In this document: positions 38,213-50,559 of the stretch, in pieces
How the letters are laid out: each line of letters opens with the position of its first letter
Numbering within the stretch: the first letter of the stretch is position 1
From: Ophiosphaerella korrae
Lineage: Eukaryota; Ascomycota; Dothideomycetes; Pleosporales; Phaeosphaeriaceae
Direction of reading: 5' to 3'
DNA: 64,000 bases
Assembly (NCBI GenBank): GCA_028456385.1
Contig: JALNQF010000236.1
Location: 1-64,000 of the forward strand
Notes under the pieces: model-generated
The model's input: the letters and a program-made list of their open reading frames with translations, nothing else
Database searches by the model: none
What the model was told of the DNA's origin: nothing
Translations under genes and position numbers: made by a program

Positions 38213-41200
38213 GTAGTTCTACGTTCTATAGTACTTGTTCTAGTAGTACTATATAGAATATTAGATGTATCTTTATTTTATTTAGTAACTTTAGTTTAAA
38301 TATAACTAGCGTAACTTTTTTGTTAATTTTATATAGTCCTATCTTAACGTAGTCTAGTTTAGTACTTAGTCTCTTACTCTTAATATTTTTTATACTAACT
38401 ATACTTTTTCTTCCTCTCTAAATTAGAGTCCCTCTTTATATTTCTTATTATAGTACTTTACTATTTAATTGTATAAGAATTCTATATCTTATCTTAATTA
38501 GTTGTATATTTCTTTTATTCTATTTATAAAGTTTTCTCTTCTTAGAGTCTAAGATTCTATATTTCTTAGTATTTAATATATATTAGGATTAAATCTATAG
38601 TTTATAAAGAAAAGTAATACTTCTATTACTATATTCTTTGCGCTATTATATACTAACTATACTATAGGTAGTAGCTATACCTAATTGTTCTAGTTGTAGT
38701 TAAGGTAGCATCTTAAGTATTATTTTACTATCTAATTTATCTATTCTAATTATCTATCTATTTGTAAGTAATATACTATTAATATAGCGTATTATACTCC
38801 TAGTTACGCTATTATTATCTTCTATAGTTTTAATATAAATTGTATATCTCTATATATAATAATCTTATCTAGGGTGCTATATTAGCTAATTATAGTTTCT
38901 AGAATCTAGTATATAGTAGCCTCTATTCTACTTTTTTCTTTATATAGTCTAAAGTACGTATACTTTATAAGCTTATCTACTATTATTAAGATTCTATTAT
39001 ACTTAACTCCTAATATTAGGTCTTTTAACTTAGGTAACTTTATAATAAAGTCTATTATTATTACTCTTTATAGTTATTTTAGTACTTTAACTAGTTATAG
39101 TATACTATATAGTACGTATCTATTGTACTTATTTCTATAGTATTCTATATAATCTTGTAGTACTTCTTCTACTAGTTATCTTACTCTTAAGATATAGTAG
39201 TTCTTTAAGAGCCTATTTAGTATTTTCTTAATTCTCTAGTATCTATATACTAGTAGTTTATAGAATTATTATATAAATTCTCTCTAGATTTTTCTTAGAA
39301 TATATATTCTTCTATAAGCTTATATAAATCCTTTTTAGATTTCTAGTTTCTTTATTTTTTTAGATACTTCTTACGTTATTTTCTAAATCTATTTATCTAG
39401 CTTACTACTTGTTCTTTTAAGTATTGTAGCTATTTTAGGTATATTTAGGACTAAATATCCTTCTTTATTCTTAACTAGAACTATACTAGTAGCGCTTACT
39501 TCTTCTTATAAGTCTAGTCTTCTACTAAGAGCGTCTATAAATTAGTTATCTTTCCCTTTTATATATATAATTTCTATATTAAATATTAATAGTAATTCCT
39601 ACTATCTTATATATTATTATAATAATTCCTTATTTATTATAAATCTTATAAGGTTCTTATAGTCTATATAAACCTTTATTTAGTACTTTACTTTTTATAA
39701 GTATACTCTCTATTACTTAAATACTTTATAGATTACTAGTATTTCTTTATTATATATTAGGTAATTAAGCTCTACTAGCTTTATCTTCTTAGAGAGGTAT
39801 TTAACTAAATATTCTTTTTTAGTCTTTAGGTCTTCCTATATTAGTACTATTCTATAGACTAAATTAGATACGTCTGTTTTTACTATTACTAGTAAGTCTA
39901 GGTTATATATTCTAATAACTAGGTTTTCTATAAACTTCTTTTTAATTTTATTAAATACTTTCTTGTATTCCTCTATCTATTTAAATAGTATATCATTTTT
40001 TATAAGTCTTATTATTAGTTCTATATATTTAGACTATCTTACTATTAACTTTTTATAAAAGTTTACTAATCTATAGAATTATTATACCTCTTTTAGGTTC
40101 CTTAGTATTAGCTATTTATTAATTAACTTAATCTTTTCTAAGTTAATTTTAATCTTTCCTAGTTCTATAATAAACCTTAGGAAGTCTATTTCTTTTATAT
40201 AGAATTTATATTTTCTTATCTTAAGAAATAGTTTACTTTCTACTAGTTTCTCTAGTACTTTATATACGTACTATACGTATTCTTCTTCTATTTCTAAGAA
40301 TATAAGGATATTATCTAAGTATATAAATATAAATATATTTAAGTACTCTCTTAGTACTATATTAATTCTTTCTTAGAAAGCTACTAGTACGTTTATTAAG
40401 CTAAATAGTATAACTAAGTATTTATATAATTCCTATTACGTTCTAAATACTATTTTCTATTTATTACCTTTCTTAATTCTAATCTAGTAGTAGGCGTTCT
40501 AGATATCTAACTTTATAAAGATTATTACTCTTTATAGTTTATCTTGTATTACGTCTATCTATAGTAAGAGGAATTAGTTCTTGTTTATAACTATATTAGT
40601 TTTTCTAAAGTCTATATAAGGTCTCTTATTACTTATTTCTTTCTTATCTATAAAGATAAGTCTATATACTACTAAAGATTTAGATTCTTATATCTATCCT
40701 TTTTTTATTGTATTTTAAATAAATACTTATTTAATTTTTAACTCTTTTTCTATTTTCTAGTAGACTAGGCTCTATCTTATATCTTTTCCTACTTCTATTT
40801 CTATTGCTAGGTCCTATAGCTAATATTCTAGAAGATAATCTTTAGGTTCTATAAGCTATTTTTCTTATTTCTTATATTCTTTAGGGAATTCTCCTTTATA
40901 TATACTAATATTAGCTTTTAGTTTTTCTACTTTATAGTAACTAATTTTTTTTATTCTCTAATTAATATATAGGTTAGTTATCTATAACTATAGTATTTCT
41001 AATATTATATCTTGTTTATTATTAATTGTTATTATATCTATAACTAAGTTTTTAATTATTATCTCTTCTAATTTAAGCGTAGAGAGAACTATCTTAAACC
41101 TAATAGGTTCTTAGAATAGTTTTCCTTTAATTGTACTTAGTTATTAAAGGTATTTCTTTATTATATAACGTATTCCTTTTATTTCTATAAACTTCTTTAA

Positions 41201-43516
41201 TATAAAGTTTCTTATAGCTCTACTATTAATTATTAATTATACTTCTTTTCTTTAGTAAGTACCTATCTTTATAATATATAGGCCTCTTATACCTTTTAGC
41301 TTTTTTTATTTAGGTATTTTTGTAAATTGTCTATCTTTCTAGAGCTATAGCCTTACCTTAAGTTTATATTCTTTATATTTTAGATATTTATTATAAGTAT
41401 ATTTATACTATAGTCTTTCTTAGACGTATTTCTTAGATAATTTTAGGCTAGGTCTTACTACTACGTATCCTTCTTCTAGGATTATTTCTTATCCTTAGAT
41501 ATCTTTTACTAGAATTACTCTTGTATAGTTGTAACCTTTTCTTCTTATAAGCTATACTTTGTTATTTACTTTAGGGTTTCTATATATAGTATAATTCTTA
41601 TCTAAGTATAATATCTATAATACTTTAAAATATACTAGGTGTCTTAGATCTATTATCTTATTGTCTCCTTTCTAGTACTTATCTTTTCTAGGTGTATCTA
41701 TTATTAGGATATAGTACGTTACTAGTACTCTTAGTATATAGGCTTTATTAATCTATCGCGTTTTTTTTATAAAGAATTACTACTCTCTTTATATAAGTAT
41801 TCTTCTTACTATAACTATATATTACTTTATCTATTCTTAGAATAGTATAAACTTTATTTCTTTAGGATTGCGTTCTTTTTAGTCTTTGTACGCTTTCTCT
41901 ATACTTATAACTAGTAAGTATTTCTAAATAAACTTCTATTCTTTATTTTATTCCTCTATATCTATTATTATATAGCTATTATAGCTATATATATCTAGCT
42001 AGGTATACTTTATACTTCTTATACTAATTTATCTTATACTTTCTCGTAGTTATTTAGAGAAAGCTATAGTAGTCTCTTTATCTAGTACTAGTCTTTTAGC
42101 TTAGATTAATAGTACTAGGGGCTCTTCTCCTTCTAGTTCTTCTACTAGTAGGTCTATTATATATACTATATCTTCTAGCTATACTTTTATTCTTTCTTTT
42201 ATTACTACTACTCTATTTCTCTATTATAAGAAGTACTTTACTCTCTACTTACTAAAAAGATATATATAGTAGTTATCTTTATAATAAAAGGTCTAGTAGA
42301 GTATTATATATTATAATTCCTTACTCCTAGCTACTTTCTTTTAAGGTTTAGCCTATGCTTATAGTATTTCTTTCTTCTTCTTAGTTATCTTTAACTAAGT
42401 TTCTTTTTCTTTCTTATAGTCTTTACTTCTATAATCTTTTACAAAGTATCCTAGTTTTCTATATTAATAATATACTATATCCTTTTTCTTTTATAATTAG
42501 TAGTCTTTTATATAGTAGCTACTCTTACTATAGTTAAAATATATAAAGTCTTTATTCTTTTTTTTCTTCTTATCCTTGTTTACGTTAAGGATTATAGGGT
42601 CTCTAGTATCCTAGTTTCTAGTTTAGTTACTATACTTATTTCTTTTCTATTCTTAAAGATTATTATTAATTTAGATTACATACTACTTTAGAGCTTCTAG
42701 TATTCTAGGTTTCTCTATATATATTATTTGGTATTAGATTTTTACGTTAAGTTCTTATTTAAATTATAATATAAGGGCTAATTTATTCTATTCTATATTC
42801 TAACTTAGTTATATAAATTATAATACGTATTCTAGAATACTCTTTCTTTATATAAGCCTTTTAAGTTTTTCTTTAGCTTATTAGGTAATATCTATATCTC
42901 TAAATACTACTCTTATTCGTTTAGTAAAGTATTTATAACTTCTAAAAATAGCTTAGGTCTTATCCTTCTAGGTTATTAGCGAGTATATTAAGTAATCTAT
43001 CTAATAAGGCTTATACTATCTTATTACGTCTTCTTTAAAGTATAGTCTAATATATATTACTTTCTTTTCTCTTATATTAAAGTATAGTACTTATACGTCT
43101 ATCTAGAGTTATACTAATACTATAAAAGGTCTTAATTTCTCCTTTATTCTATTAAACTTTTTAAAGATAGGTATCTTTAGTAGTTTCTTTATTGCGCTTA
43201 TCTCTAGTTATTAGGTAATTAGTTCTATTTAGTTCTAACCTTCTATAATAGCTTTAATTTATACCTTATTTTACTTTAAGTAGTCTTATAATTCTTTATT
43301 TTATATTTCTAATACTTTAATTACTATTTTTATATCTTCTTTCTTAGAGATTAGGTTGTTTAGGTAGTCTTTAATTTACTTCTATATAGTATTATCTAAC
43401 TTATAGCTACTTATAGGTACTTTAGCTCCTTTTTTAGTTAAACTTTCTACTATCGTGTTTAGCTTAGACTATACGCTACTTACGCTTCGCTTCTCTTAAT
43501 AACTAAATTAGTAAGG
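38213..43516 (-). pseudogene. E9 gag-pol with chromodomain edge, RIP-inactivated
   Basis: Minus-strand chromovirus body beginning, at its low end, near the chromodomain/integrase C-terminus (TAGTAGTTCTACG), and then complete upward. It holds integrase, RNase H, RT (YLDD box at 40310-40321 reads YLDN), protease near 41220, and gag about 42120-43450 with two zinc knuckles near 42430-42545. The 3' region and 3' LTR that should precede it are absent from its left side, where a type C LTR abuts instead. It ends at its own 5' LTR at 43517. Confidence 0.87.
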
Positions 43517-43945
43517 TGTAATAGGGTATTACTAGGGTTAACTTCCTAATACCTAAGGGTATTAGTAGATTAAGAGGTAATAACAAGAGTTTGTATAGTA
43601 ATCTACAATAAGCTCTAAATAGATAGAAGATGTTTTATAACTATCTTGTATTATCGCTTATAGTTAATAATTAAATTACTAATACTATCCTAATAATACG
43701 TATTACTACTAACTATATACTCGTTGTAATCTATTAATCTATAGTTACTAAGACTAATAGATTGTAGATTACTCTAATCTATAATCTATTAATACTAAGA
43801 GTATATAGATTATAGATTACCCTAGGTGTCCTAGTTATATGTAGCTTCCTAGTTAGGTTCGTGTCCCTTAGAGTTATACAAGTCTAAGTTAATTGTCGTA
43901 GGGCTAATTAGTTCTATCTATAGCTCTCTTATTACTATCGTAATA
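43517..43945 (-). repeat. E9 5' LTR (type B, 429 bp)
   Basis: Begins TGTAATAGGGTATTACTAGGG, keeping TG, and ends CGTAATA. The repeat zone (about 43733-43830) has degenerate TAATCTATTAATCTATAG-like units rather than the type A repeat. The right flank TTTAG lies in plus-strand RT of E10. No LTR in the window has the corresponding left flank in RT. Confidence 0.85.
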
Positions 43946-44555
43946 TTTAGTAGTATATAAACTTATATTTATAGATAAGAAAAGAATAAATAATAAAAGA
44001 CTTTACGTAGACTTTAAGAAAACTAACGTAATTATAAATAAGAACTAATACCCTTTACTATAAATAAATAATATATAAGATAAGCTATAAAGAGTAAAGA
44101 TCTTTATAAAGCTAGATATATAAAACGCCTACTACTAGATTGGAATTAAAAAAGGTAATAAATAGAAAATAGTATTTAGAACATAGTATAGACTATATAA
44201 ATACAAAGTTATACTATTTAGATTAATAAATATACTAGTAGTATTCTAAGAAAGAATTAATATAGTACTAAAAGAGTACTTAGACGTATTTACGATTATA
44301 TACTTAGATAATATCTTTATATTTTTAGAATTAGAGGATAAATACGTATAATATATATATAAGGTACTAGAAAAACTAGTAGAATATAAATTATTTTTTA
44401 AAAAGAGAAAATACAAGTTCTATATAAAAGAAATAGATTTCCTTAGATTTATTATAGAACTAGGAAAAATAAAGATTAACTTAGGAAAAATTAAATTAAT
44501 TAAAGAATAGCTAATACTAAAGAACTTAAAAGAAGTATAATAATTCTATAAGTTA
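43946..44555 (+). pseudogene. E10 RT, first part
   Basis: Plus-strand RT matching E1 from about 1290 to 1900, entered abruptly after the LTR at 43945. The YLDD box at 44301-44312 reads YLDN. It is cut at 44555 by the DNA transposon and resumes at 46405 in register. The earlier part of E10 (5' LTR, gag, protease) is not attached on the left. Confidence 0.87.
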
Positions 44556-44630
44556 ACGTAAACTACTAATAAAACTAATAACTTAATAAAACTAATAGTT
44601 TTTCTTAGTACTACAAATACTACCTCTTTA
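44556..44630 (+). repeat. Left terminal inverted repeat of the pogo-like element
   Basis: 75 bp that pair with 46330-46404 with two mismatches. It contains an internal direct repeat of TAATAAAACTAATA, a likely transposase-binding arrangement. Confidence 0.9.
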
Positions 44631-44699
44631 GGGGTTTATAATAAACTTTACTTAGTACTCCTTACTACTATAATACTACTATCTAATTTAGAAGTTTCT

Positions 44700-46290
44700 T
44701 CTTTACCTTCCTAGTATATTCGCGCGTTATACCTTATCTTCTTATAGTTCCTATAGCGCTATTAACCTAGCTACGCTTATTCTTAAGTACCCCTACTACG
44801 AGCCTTTTTCCCCCTCTATATACCTATTAACCCCTCTATAGCTACTTATATTACTCCTATTCTATACTCTATTATACTACTATACTAAATTTACTTCTTT
44901 TTATAAGTTTTCTACTAAGTTAACTAATCTATTTAATCTTTAAGCTTATAAATACAAGCCTAGAGAAAGGCGTTCTAGTATAGTATTACTTTAGCGCCTT
45001 TAATAAGCTAAGAAAAGCTAGCCTATATAGCCTCTAGTAACTATATAAAGGAGTCCTTTATAAGCTTTAATTAAGACCTAAATTTAAATATATTACTTAG
45101 AGTCTTTAACTACTATAGCGTCTCTAGTAGTAGGAGTCCTAGTAGGGTATAAATATATACGTTAAGGTAATCTAGTACTTACTATACGTCTAGAGGAATA
45201 AGTCCTAAAGCTTTAAAAGTTTTCTTATAGTTTTCCTCTATAAATATATTAAAAAACGCGTCTCTAAAAGTAAAGAAGAAGCCTTCTTTATTAATATAGA
45301 AGACGTGTTTCTATACTAAGCCCTATACCTAATTAGAGTACTTATACTTTAATAGTAAAAAGTATACTATATTAAGTAGCTAGAAGATATATAATAAATA
45401 AGTAAGTATATAAAAGGTAAAGATCTTATTTTTAAAGTAGTAGTCTTTAAACTTCTAGTTAAGGTAGCTCTTATAGCTATCTAAGATAAGTAGCTAGTAT
45501 ACTCTTACTTAGCGCGTCTTTATATACGCGTTAAAGTACTTTAACTACTTTAGGCTAAGAATATTTATTATCTAGCTTTTCTCTAAGACTAAGAGCTTCT
45601 AGTCTAGTAGTATACTTATCTCTTTATACTAGGTAGAGATATAGACGTGCCCTTTATAGATAATAAATAGTAAGATAGTATACTTTACTATATAGATACC
45701 TTAGATAACTATAGTCTACTTATAATTACTACCCTAAGTAAGAGTAAGTTATTAATACCTCTCTAAGCCTATAACAACCTTTATAAACCTAATTACTTCT
45801 ATTTAGAAGCTAGTCTTATTAAAGTTATAGATATCTTTATCTACTACTTTATACTAGGCTTTAGTCTCCTCTATAAGCTTAAACTACGCGCTAATAACTT
45901 TAAGATCTTCTTAGAGTATTCTCTAGTAATCTTTTACTTAGTTAAACGCTATCTTTAGCTTATCTAAACGCGTTATAAAGCGTATAGGCTAGTTCTTACC
46001 TATAAGCTTACTACTCTACTAAGCTAGTACTTTATTAGCTATATTAGCTACTTTATAGAGCTAGGGGGTAAATCCTTATTAGTTAAAGTTAAGAATATAG
46101 TTGATAATTATTTGCTCCTTATTAAGAGTAAGTTTCTAGTTATTAGTATATATAGTAGCTTAAGGTGTAATTCCTTTAAGTTAGTTAGAGAGGTAATAAT
46201 AATTAACGTTAAACGCTTTAGTAGCGCGTCGCTAGCTTTAGAATTAGCCTAAAGATAAAGCTTAAAAGGTAAGCTCTACTCTACCTTTAT
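44700..46290 (-). pseudogene. Pogo/Fot1-like transposase, RIP-inactivated
   Basis: Minus-strand remnant of a DDE transposase that would cut and rejoin the element. From its N-terminal side: a helix-turn-helix and CENP-B-like DNA-binding region (about 46210-46020; LTLNKEQIIINYILNF, then GFTP and LYKVANIANKVLA are visible); a core segment with HVYIST before the central catalytic block (about 45640); LLVLE where the family has an Asp-Gly-His motif (about 45600), and a second related segment LLILDSYKSY near 45490; then a YLLYIF-LLNIVYF stretch and YINKEGFFFTFRDAFF near 45280. Stops are at Gln or Trp positions. The start codon was not identified. Group assignment rests on this order plus the TIR/TA evidence. 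Confidence 0.83.
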
Positions 46291-46329
46291 ATATAGTAGT
46301 ATTTTTTTATTATTATTAAGATATAGTAG

Positions 46330-46404
46330 TAAAGAGGTAGTATTAGTAGTACTAAGAAAAACTATTAGTTTTATTAGGTTATTAGTTTTATTAGTAGTTT
46401 ACGT
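46330..46404 (-). repeat. Right terminal inverted repeat of the pogo-like element
   Basis: Mirror copy of 44556-44630, ending GTAGTTTACGT immediately before the duplicated TA. Confidence 0.9.
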
Positions 46405-48491
46405 TAGTAAACTTTTATAGAAAGTTAATAGTAAGATAGTCTAAATATATAGAGCTAATTACTAGACTTATAAAAAAAGACACACTATTTAAATAGATTA
46501 AAAGAGTATTTATAGAAAACCTAGTTATTAGAATATATAACCTAGAACTACTAGTAATAGTAAAAATAGATATATATAATTTAGTCTATAAAATAGTACT
46601 AATATAAGAAAACTAGAGAACTAAACAAGAATATTTAGTTAAATATTTCTCTAAGAAGATAAAGCTAGTAGAGCTTAACTACCTAATTTATAATATAGAA
46701 ATACTAGTAATCTATAAAGTATTTAAGTAATAGAAAGTAGACTTATAAAGAGTAAAGTATAAGATAAAAGTCTATATAGACTATAAGAATCTTATAAGAT
46801 TTATAATAAATAAAGACTTATTATAATACTATATAAGATAGTAAAAATACTTATTAATATTTAACTTTAAGGTTATATATATAAAAGGAAAAGATAACTA
46901 GTTAGTAAATACTCTAAGTAGAAGACTAGATTTATAAGAAGAAGTAAACGCTACTAGTATAGTTTTAATTAAGAATAAAAAAGGAAACTTAGTCTTAAAT
47001 AAACCTAAGATAGCTATAATACTTAAAAGAAAAAGTAATAAAGAAAGCCTTTAAAGAAATAGAAAAACTAAAAATCTAAGATAGACTTGTAAAAGCCTAT
47101 AGAAGAATATATATCTTAGGTAAGATTTAAAGAAAATTTATATAATAATTCTATAAATTACTAGTATATAGATACTAAGGAATTAAGAAAATATTAAATA
47201 GACTACTAAGAGATTACTATATCCTAAAAGTAAGATAACTAGTAAAAGAAGTACTATAAGACTATATAGAATATTATAAAAATAAGTATAATTAATATAT
47301 ACTATATAGAATACTACAACTAGTTAAAGTACTAAACTATCTCTAAAGAGTTATAATAATAGACTTTATTATAAAGTTACTTTAGTTAAAAGATCTAATA
47401 TTAGGAATTAAGTATAATAGAATCTTAATAATTATAAATAAACTTATAAAGTAGTAATACTTTAAACTATATAAAGAAAAAAGTAAGATAGAAGTTACTA
47501 TATATTAGGTCCTAGAGACTATAGTTAGCTAGTATTATATTCTAGATAAAATTATTATAAATAGAGATATATAATTTATATTAAAACTATAAGGAATTAT
47601 AATAGTGTAATTAGGAGTATAATATTAAATATTAATAGTAAATTATTTATAGATAGATAGATAATTAGAACGTATAAACTAGATAGTAGAGTAATATTTA
47701 AGATACTACCTTAACTATAACTAGAATAATTAGGTATAGCTACTACTTATAGTATAGTTAGTATATAATAGTGTAATAAATATAGTAATAAGAGTATTAC
47801 CTTTCTTTATAAACTATAGATTTAACCCTAATATATATAGAATCTTAGACTTTAAAAAGAGAAAACTTTATAAATAAAATAAAAGAAATATCTAATTAAC
47901 TAAAACAAGATATAGAATTCTTATATAATTAAATAGTAAAGTACTATAATAAGAAATATAAAGAAAGACCCTAATTTAGAAAAAGAGAAAAAGTATAGTT
48001 AGTATAAAAAAATATTAAAAGTAAATAATCTAGTTTAAAACTAGATTATATAAAAATTAGACTATACAAGATTAAAAAAGAAGTTATACTAGTTATATTT
48101 AAACTAAAGTTACTAAACAAGATAAAGATATACCTTACGTTCTATATAGTACTACTAGAATAGGTACTATAAAATATAGAACTACTAGTATATAAAGTAA
48201 ATATATATAGAGAATAAAAAGAATAGGAAGTAGAAATTACCCTATAATATTAGTTCTATAATAGAAGGAACTACTACTTAGTAAAATAGATAAGTATAAA
48301 TAAAAAAAGGTAACTATAAGAAGATATATAAGAACTAGAAAATAACCTTAACTACTTTAAGAAACTAGAGGAGTTCTAAAGTTAAAACTCTCTAGACTAC
48401 TTTATAGTAAACTAAGAAAACTAGTAATACTACTAAAAGATAGAGAGGAAATAAAAGCGTCTAGCGTAAGAGCTAAAGTAGCTACTACTAC
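46405..48491 (+). pseudogene. E10 RT end, RNase H, integrase, chromodomain
   Basis: Plus-strand continuation of E10. The RT C-terminus resumes with TTTTATAGAAAGTTAATAG as in E1 at about 1905. RNase H is near 46560, the integrase zinc-binding region near 47130-47280, and the catalytic core about 47340-47720. The chromodomain lies at about 48210-48390, then the start of the 3' region. E11 is inserted after 48491; the last five bases ACTAC (48487-48491) are repeated at 62841-62845. Confidence 0.88.
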
Positions 48492-48925
48492 TATAACGGG
48501 GTTACTAGGGTTAACTTCTTAATAACCTATTAGGGGTATTAGTAGATTAGAAGGTAATAACAAGAGTCTATATAGTAATTAAGTAATAACTATAAATAAT
48601 AGTTAATTTATATATATAATATTAAGTATTAGCGTTTTAGGTTAGAGATTAGATTACTAATACTATCTTAATAATACTTATTACTACTACTTATATACTT
48701 CTACTCTAGTTATAATCTATAATATAGTTTTATAGATCGTTAATCTAATATATATAACTATAGATTACTAATCTATTATACGTAACTATAGATTACCTAT
48801 ATTACGTGTCTTAATTATAGGTTATTTCCTAATCTAGTTTATTACTCTACTTATCTTATACTTTGTTAGCACTTAAGTTAAGACTAATTAGTTCTATTTC
48901 TACTTCTATTATTATATTTATAATA
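48492..48925 (-). repeat. E11 3' LTR (type B, 434 bp)
   Basis: Begins TATAACGGGGTTACTAGGG and ends TTTATAATA. The repeat zone (about 48700-48805) has one more TAATCTAT...ATAGATTAC unit than its partner at 62435, which explains most of the 28 bp length difference. Confidence 0.9.
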
Positions 48926-50152
48926 CTATTTCTTTTTTTAAGTAGGCCCTTATTTTTTTATCTTAGAGCTAAGGTTATTAATCCTATTTCTTTATTAATA
49001 TAAAGTTCTTTATTCTCTCTTCTTATACCTACTAAATCTACCTTTTATTGTCTATAGCTAGTAGATTACGTATTATGTAAGGGTATTAAAATATTTCTCT
49101 ATTCTTATTACTAATCTCTTAAAACTAAATCTATTTATTATATTTCTATAAACAATAGTTAGGCCTATAAGCTATATATCTATATAAATATTTGTAGTTT
49201 ATATAATATTTCTAGGGTTTCTATAGCTAAATATAGGTATATTATAGTTACTTCTATATCTAAGCTAAGTAATAATAGAAAAAGCTATTAACTATATTAA
49301 AATAAAATTACTATTAGAAATTATAATAGCTAAAGCTTAGCAGAATTAGATTCTAAGTATATAGGTAGAGAATTATATACGTATAATACGTCTTTAGAAG
49401 ATAAAGGCGTATAATAATAAAAGGTTAAATACGTAGTTAAAAGCTTTTAAAGCTAAACTTAACTTAGAAGAAGCTATTAAAACTACTTTAGCTCTTCCTT
49501 TAGTATACGCTCTTAGCGCCTCTCTATTTATTAGTAGTAGTGCTAGTTCTCTTAATTTACTACTAAGTAGTCTAGAGGGTTTTAATTTTAGAACTCCTCT
49601 AGTTCCTATATATCTTCTTATAGTTATCTTCTTTTATCTATACCTATCTATTTTATTAAGTAATAGTTTTTTCTATTATAGAATTAATATATTAAGATTT
49701 CTTTAACTTTTTATTCTTCTTATTCTCTATATATATCTACTTTATATACTAGTAGTTCTACGTTTTATAGTACTATCTTAAGTAGTACTATATAAAAGGT
49801 TAGGTGTATCTTTATTTTACTTAGTAGTTTTAGTTTAAATATAATAAGTATAACTTTCTTCTTAATTTTATATAGTCCTATTTTTATATAATCTAGTTTT
49901 AAACTCGATCTCTTACTTTTAATATTTCTTTAGATTAACTATACTTTTTCTTTCTCTTTAAATTAGAGTCTATTTTTATATTTCTTATTATAGTACTTTA
50001 CTATATAATTATATAAGAACTCTATATCTTATCTAAGTTAATTATATATTTCTTTTATTCTATTAATAAAGTTTTCTCTTCTTAAAGTCTAAGACTCTAT
50101 ATTTCTAGGTATTTAATATATATTAGGATTAAATCTATAGTTTGTAAAAAAA
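48926..50152 (-). pseudogene. E11 3' region, chromodomain and integrase C-terminus
   Basis: Minus-strand segment between the 3' LTR and the E12 insertion. The first 650 bp or so is the 3' region with the antisense plus-strand frame. The chromodomain lies at about 49590-49760, followed by the integrase tail. It stops at a run of A bases where E12 enters and resumes at 57057. Confidence 0.83.
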
Positions 50153-50516
50153 TGTTATAGGCGTAACAAGAGGAATCGAGATAGAACTAATTAGTCTTAA
50201 CTTATATACTAATAAAGTATAGGACGAGCAAAGTAACAACCTTAATTAGGAAACTACTTATAATTAGAACACGTAGTAGTAATCTATAATATTATATAAA
50301 TAGATTAATATAAGTATATAGTTAATAGAATACGTATTATTAGGATAGTATTAGTAATTTAATTATTAACTACGAGTAATAATACTAAGATAGTTATAAA
50401 ACATCTTCTATTATTTATAGTATATTGTAGATTATAATACGAGCTTTTGTTATTACCTCTTAATCTACTAATACCTTTTAGGTATTAAGAAGTTAACCTT
50501 AGTAACACCTATTACA
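50153..50516 (+). repeat. E12 5' LTR (type B, 364 bp)
   Basis: Runs from TGTTATAGGCGTAACAAGAG to CACCTATTACA, keeping both TG and CA ends. It has one AATCTATAATATTATATAAATAGATT unit, against two in its partner. It is followed by CCTTGCTAATTTAG, where a primer-binding site is expected but no TGG is visible. Confidence 0.92.
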
Positions 50517-50559
50517 CCTTGCTAATTTAGATATTAAGAGAAGTAAAGCGTAAGTAGCG

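Larger units (their letters stand above)
44556..46404 (-). mobile_element. Pogo/Fot1-like DNA transposon, 1849 bp
   Basis: Cut-and-paste transposon of the Tc1/mariner superfamily, pogo/Fot1 group. Its ends are inverted repeats of about 75 bp starting ACGTAAACTAC, with two mismatches. It is flanked by the TA dinucleotide (44554-44555 and 46405-46406), the usual target of this group. The host RT of E10 reads across when it is removed. Length fits Fot1-like elements (about 1.9 kb). It encodes one transposase on the minus strand. It is clearly RIP-mutated, but CG-containing words (for example CGCGCG near 44710) are more frequent than in neighbouring retroelements. Confidence 0.92.

Noticed and set aside
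44556..46404. Host gene inside E10, because of higher apparent GC
   Set aside because: Long inverted repeats, TA duplication and transposase-like blocks show a DNA transposon; frames are broken.
50148..50152. Perfect AAAAA target duplication for E12
   Set aside because: The right flank reads CAAAA, so the match is 4 of 5 in an A-run. I keep the insertion call but not a perfect duplication.
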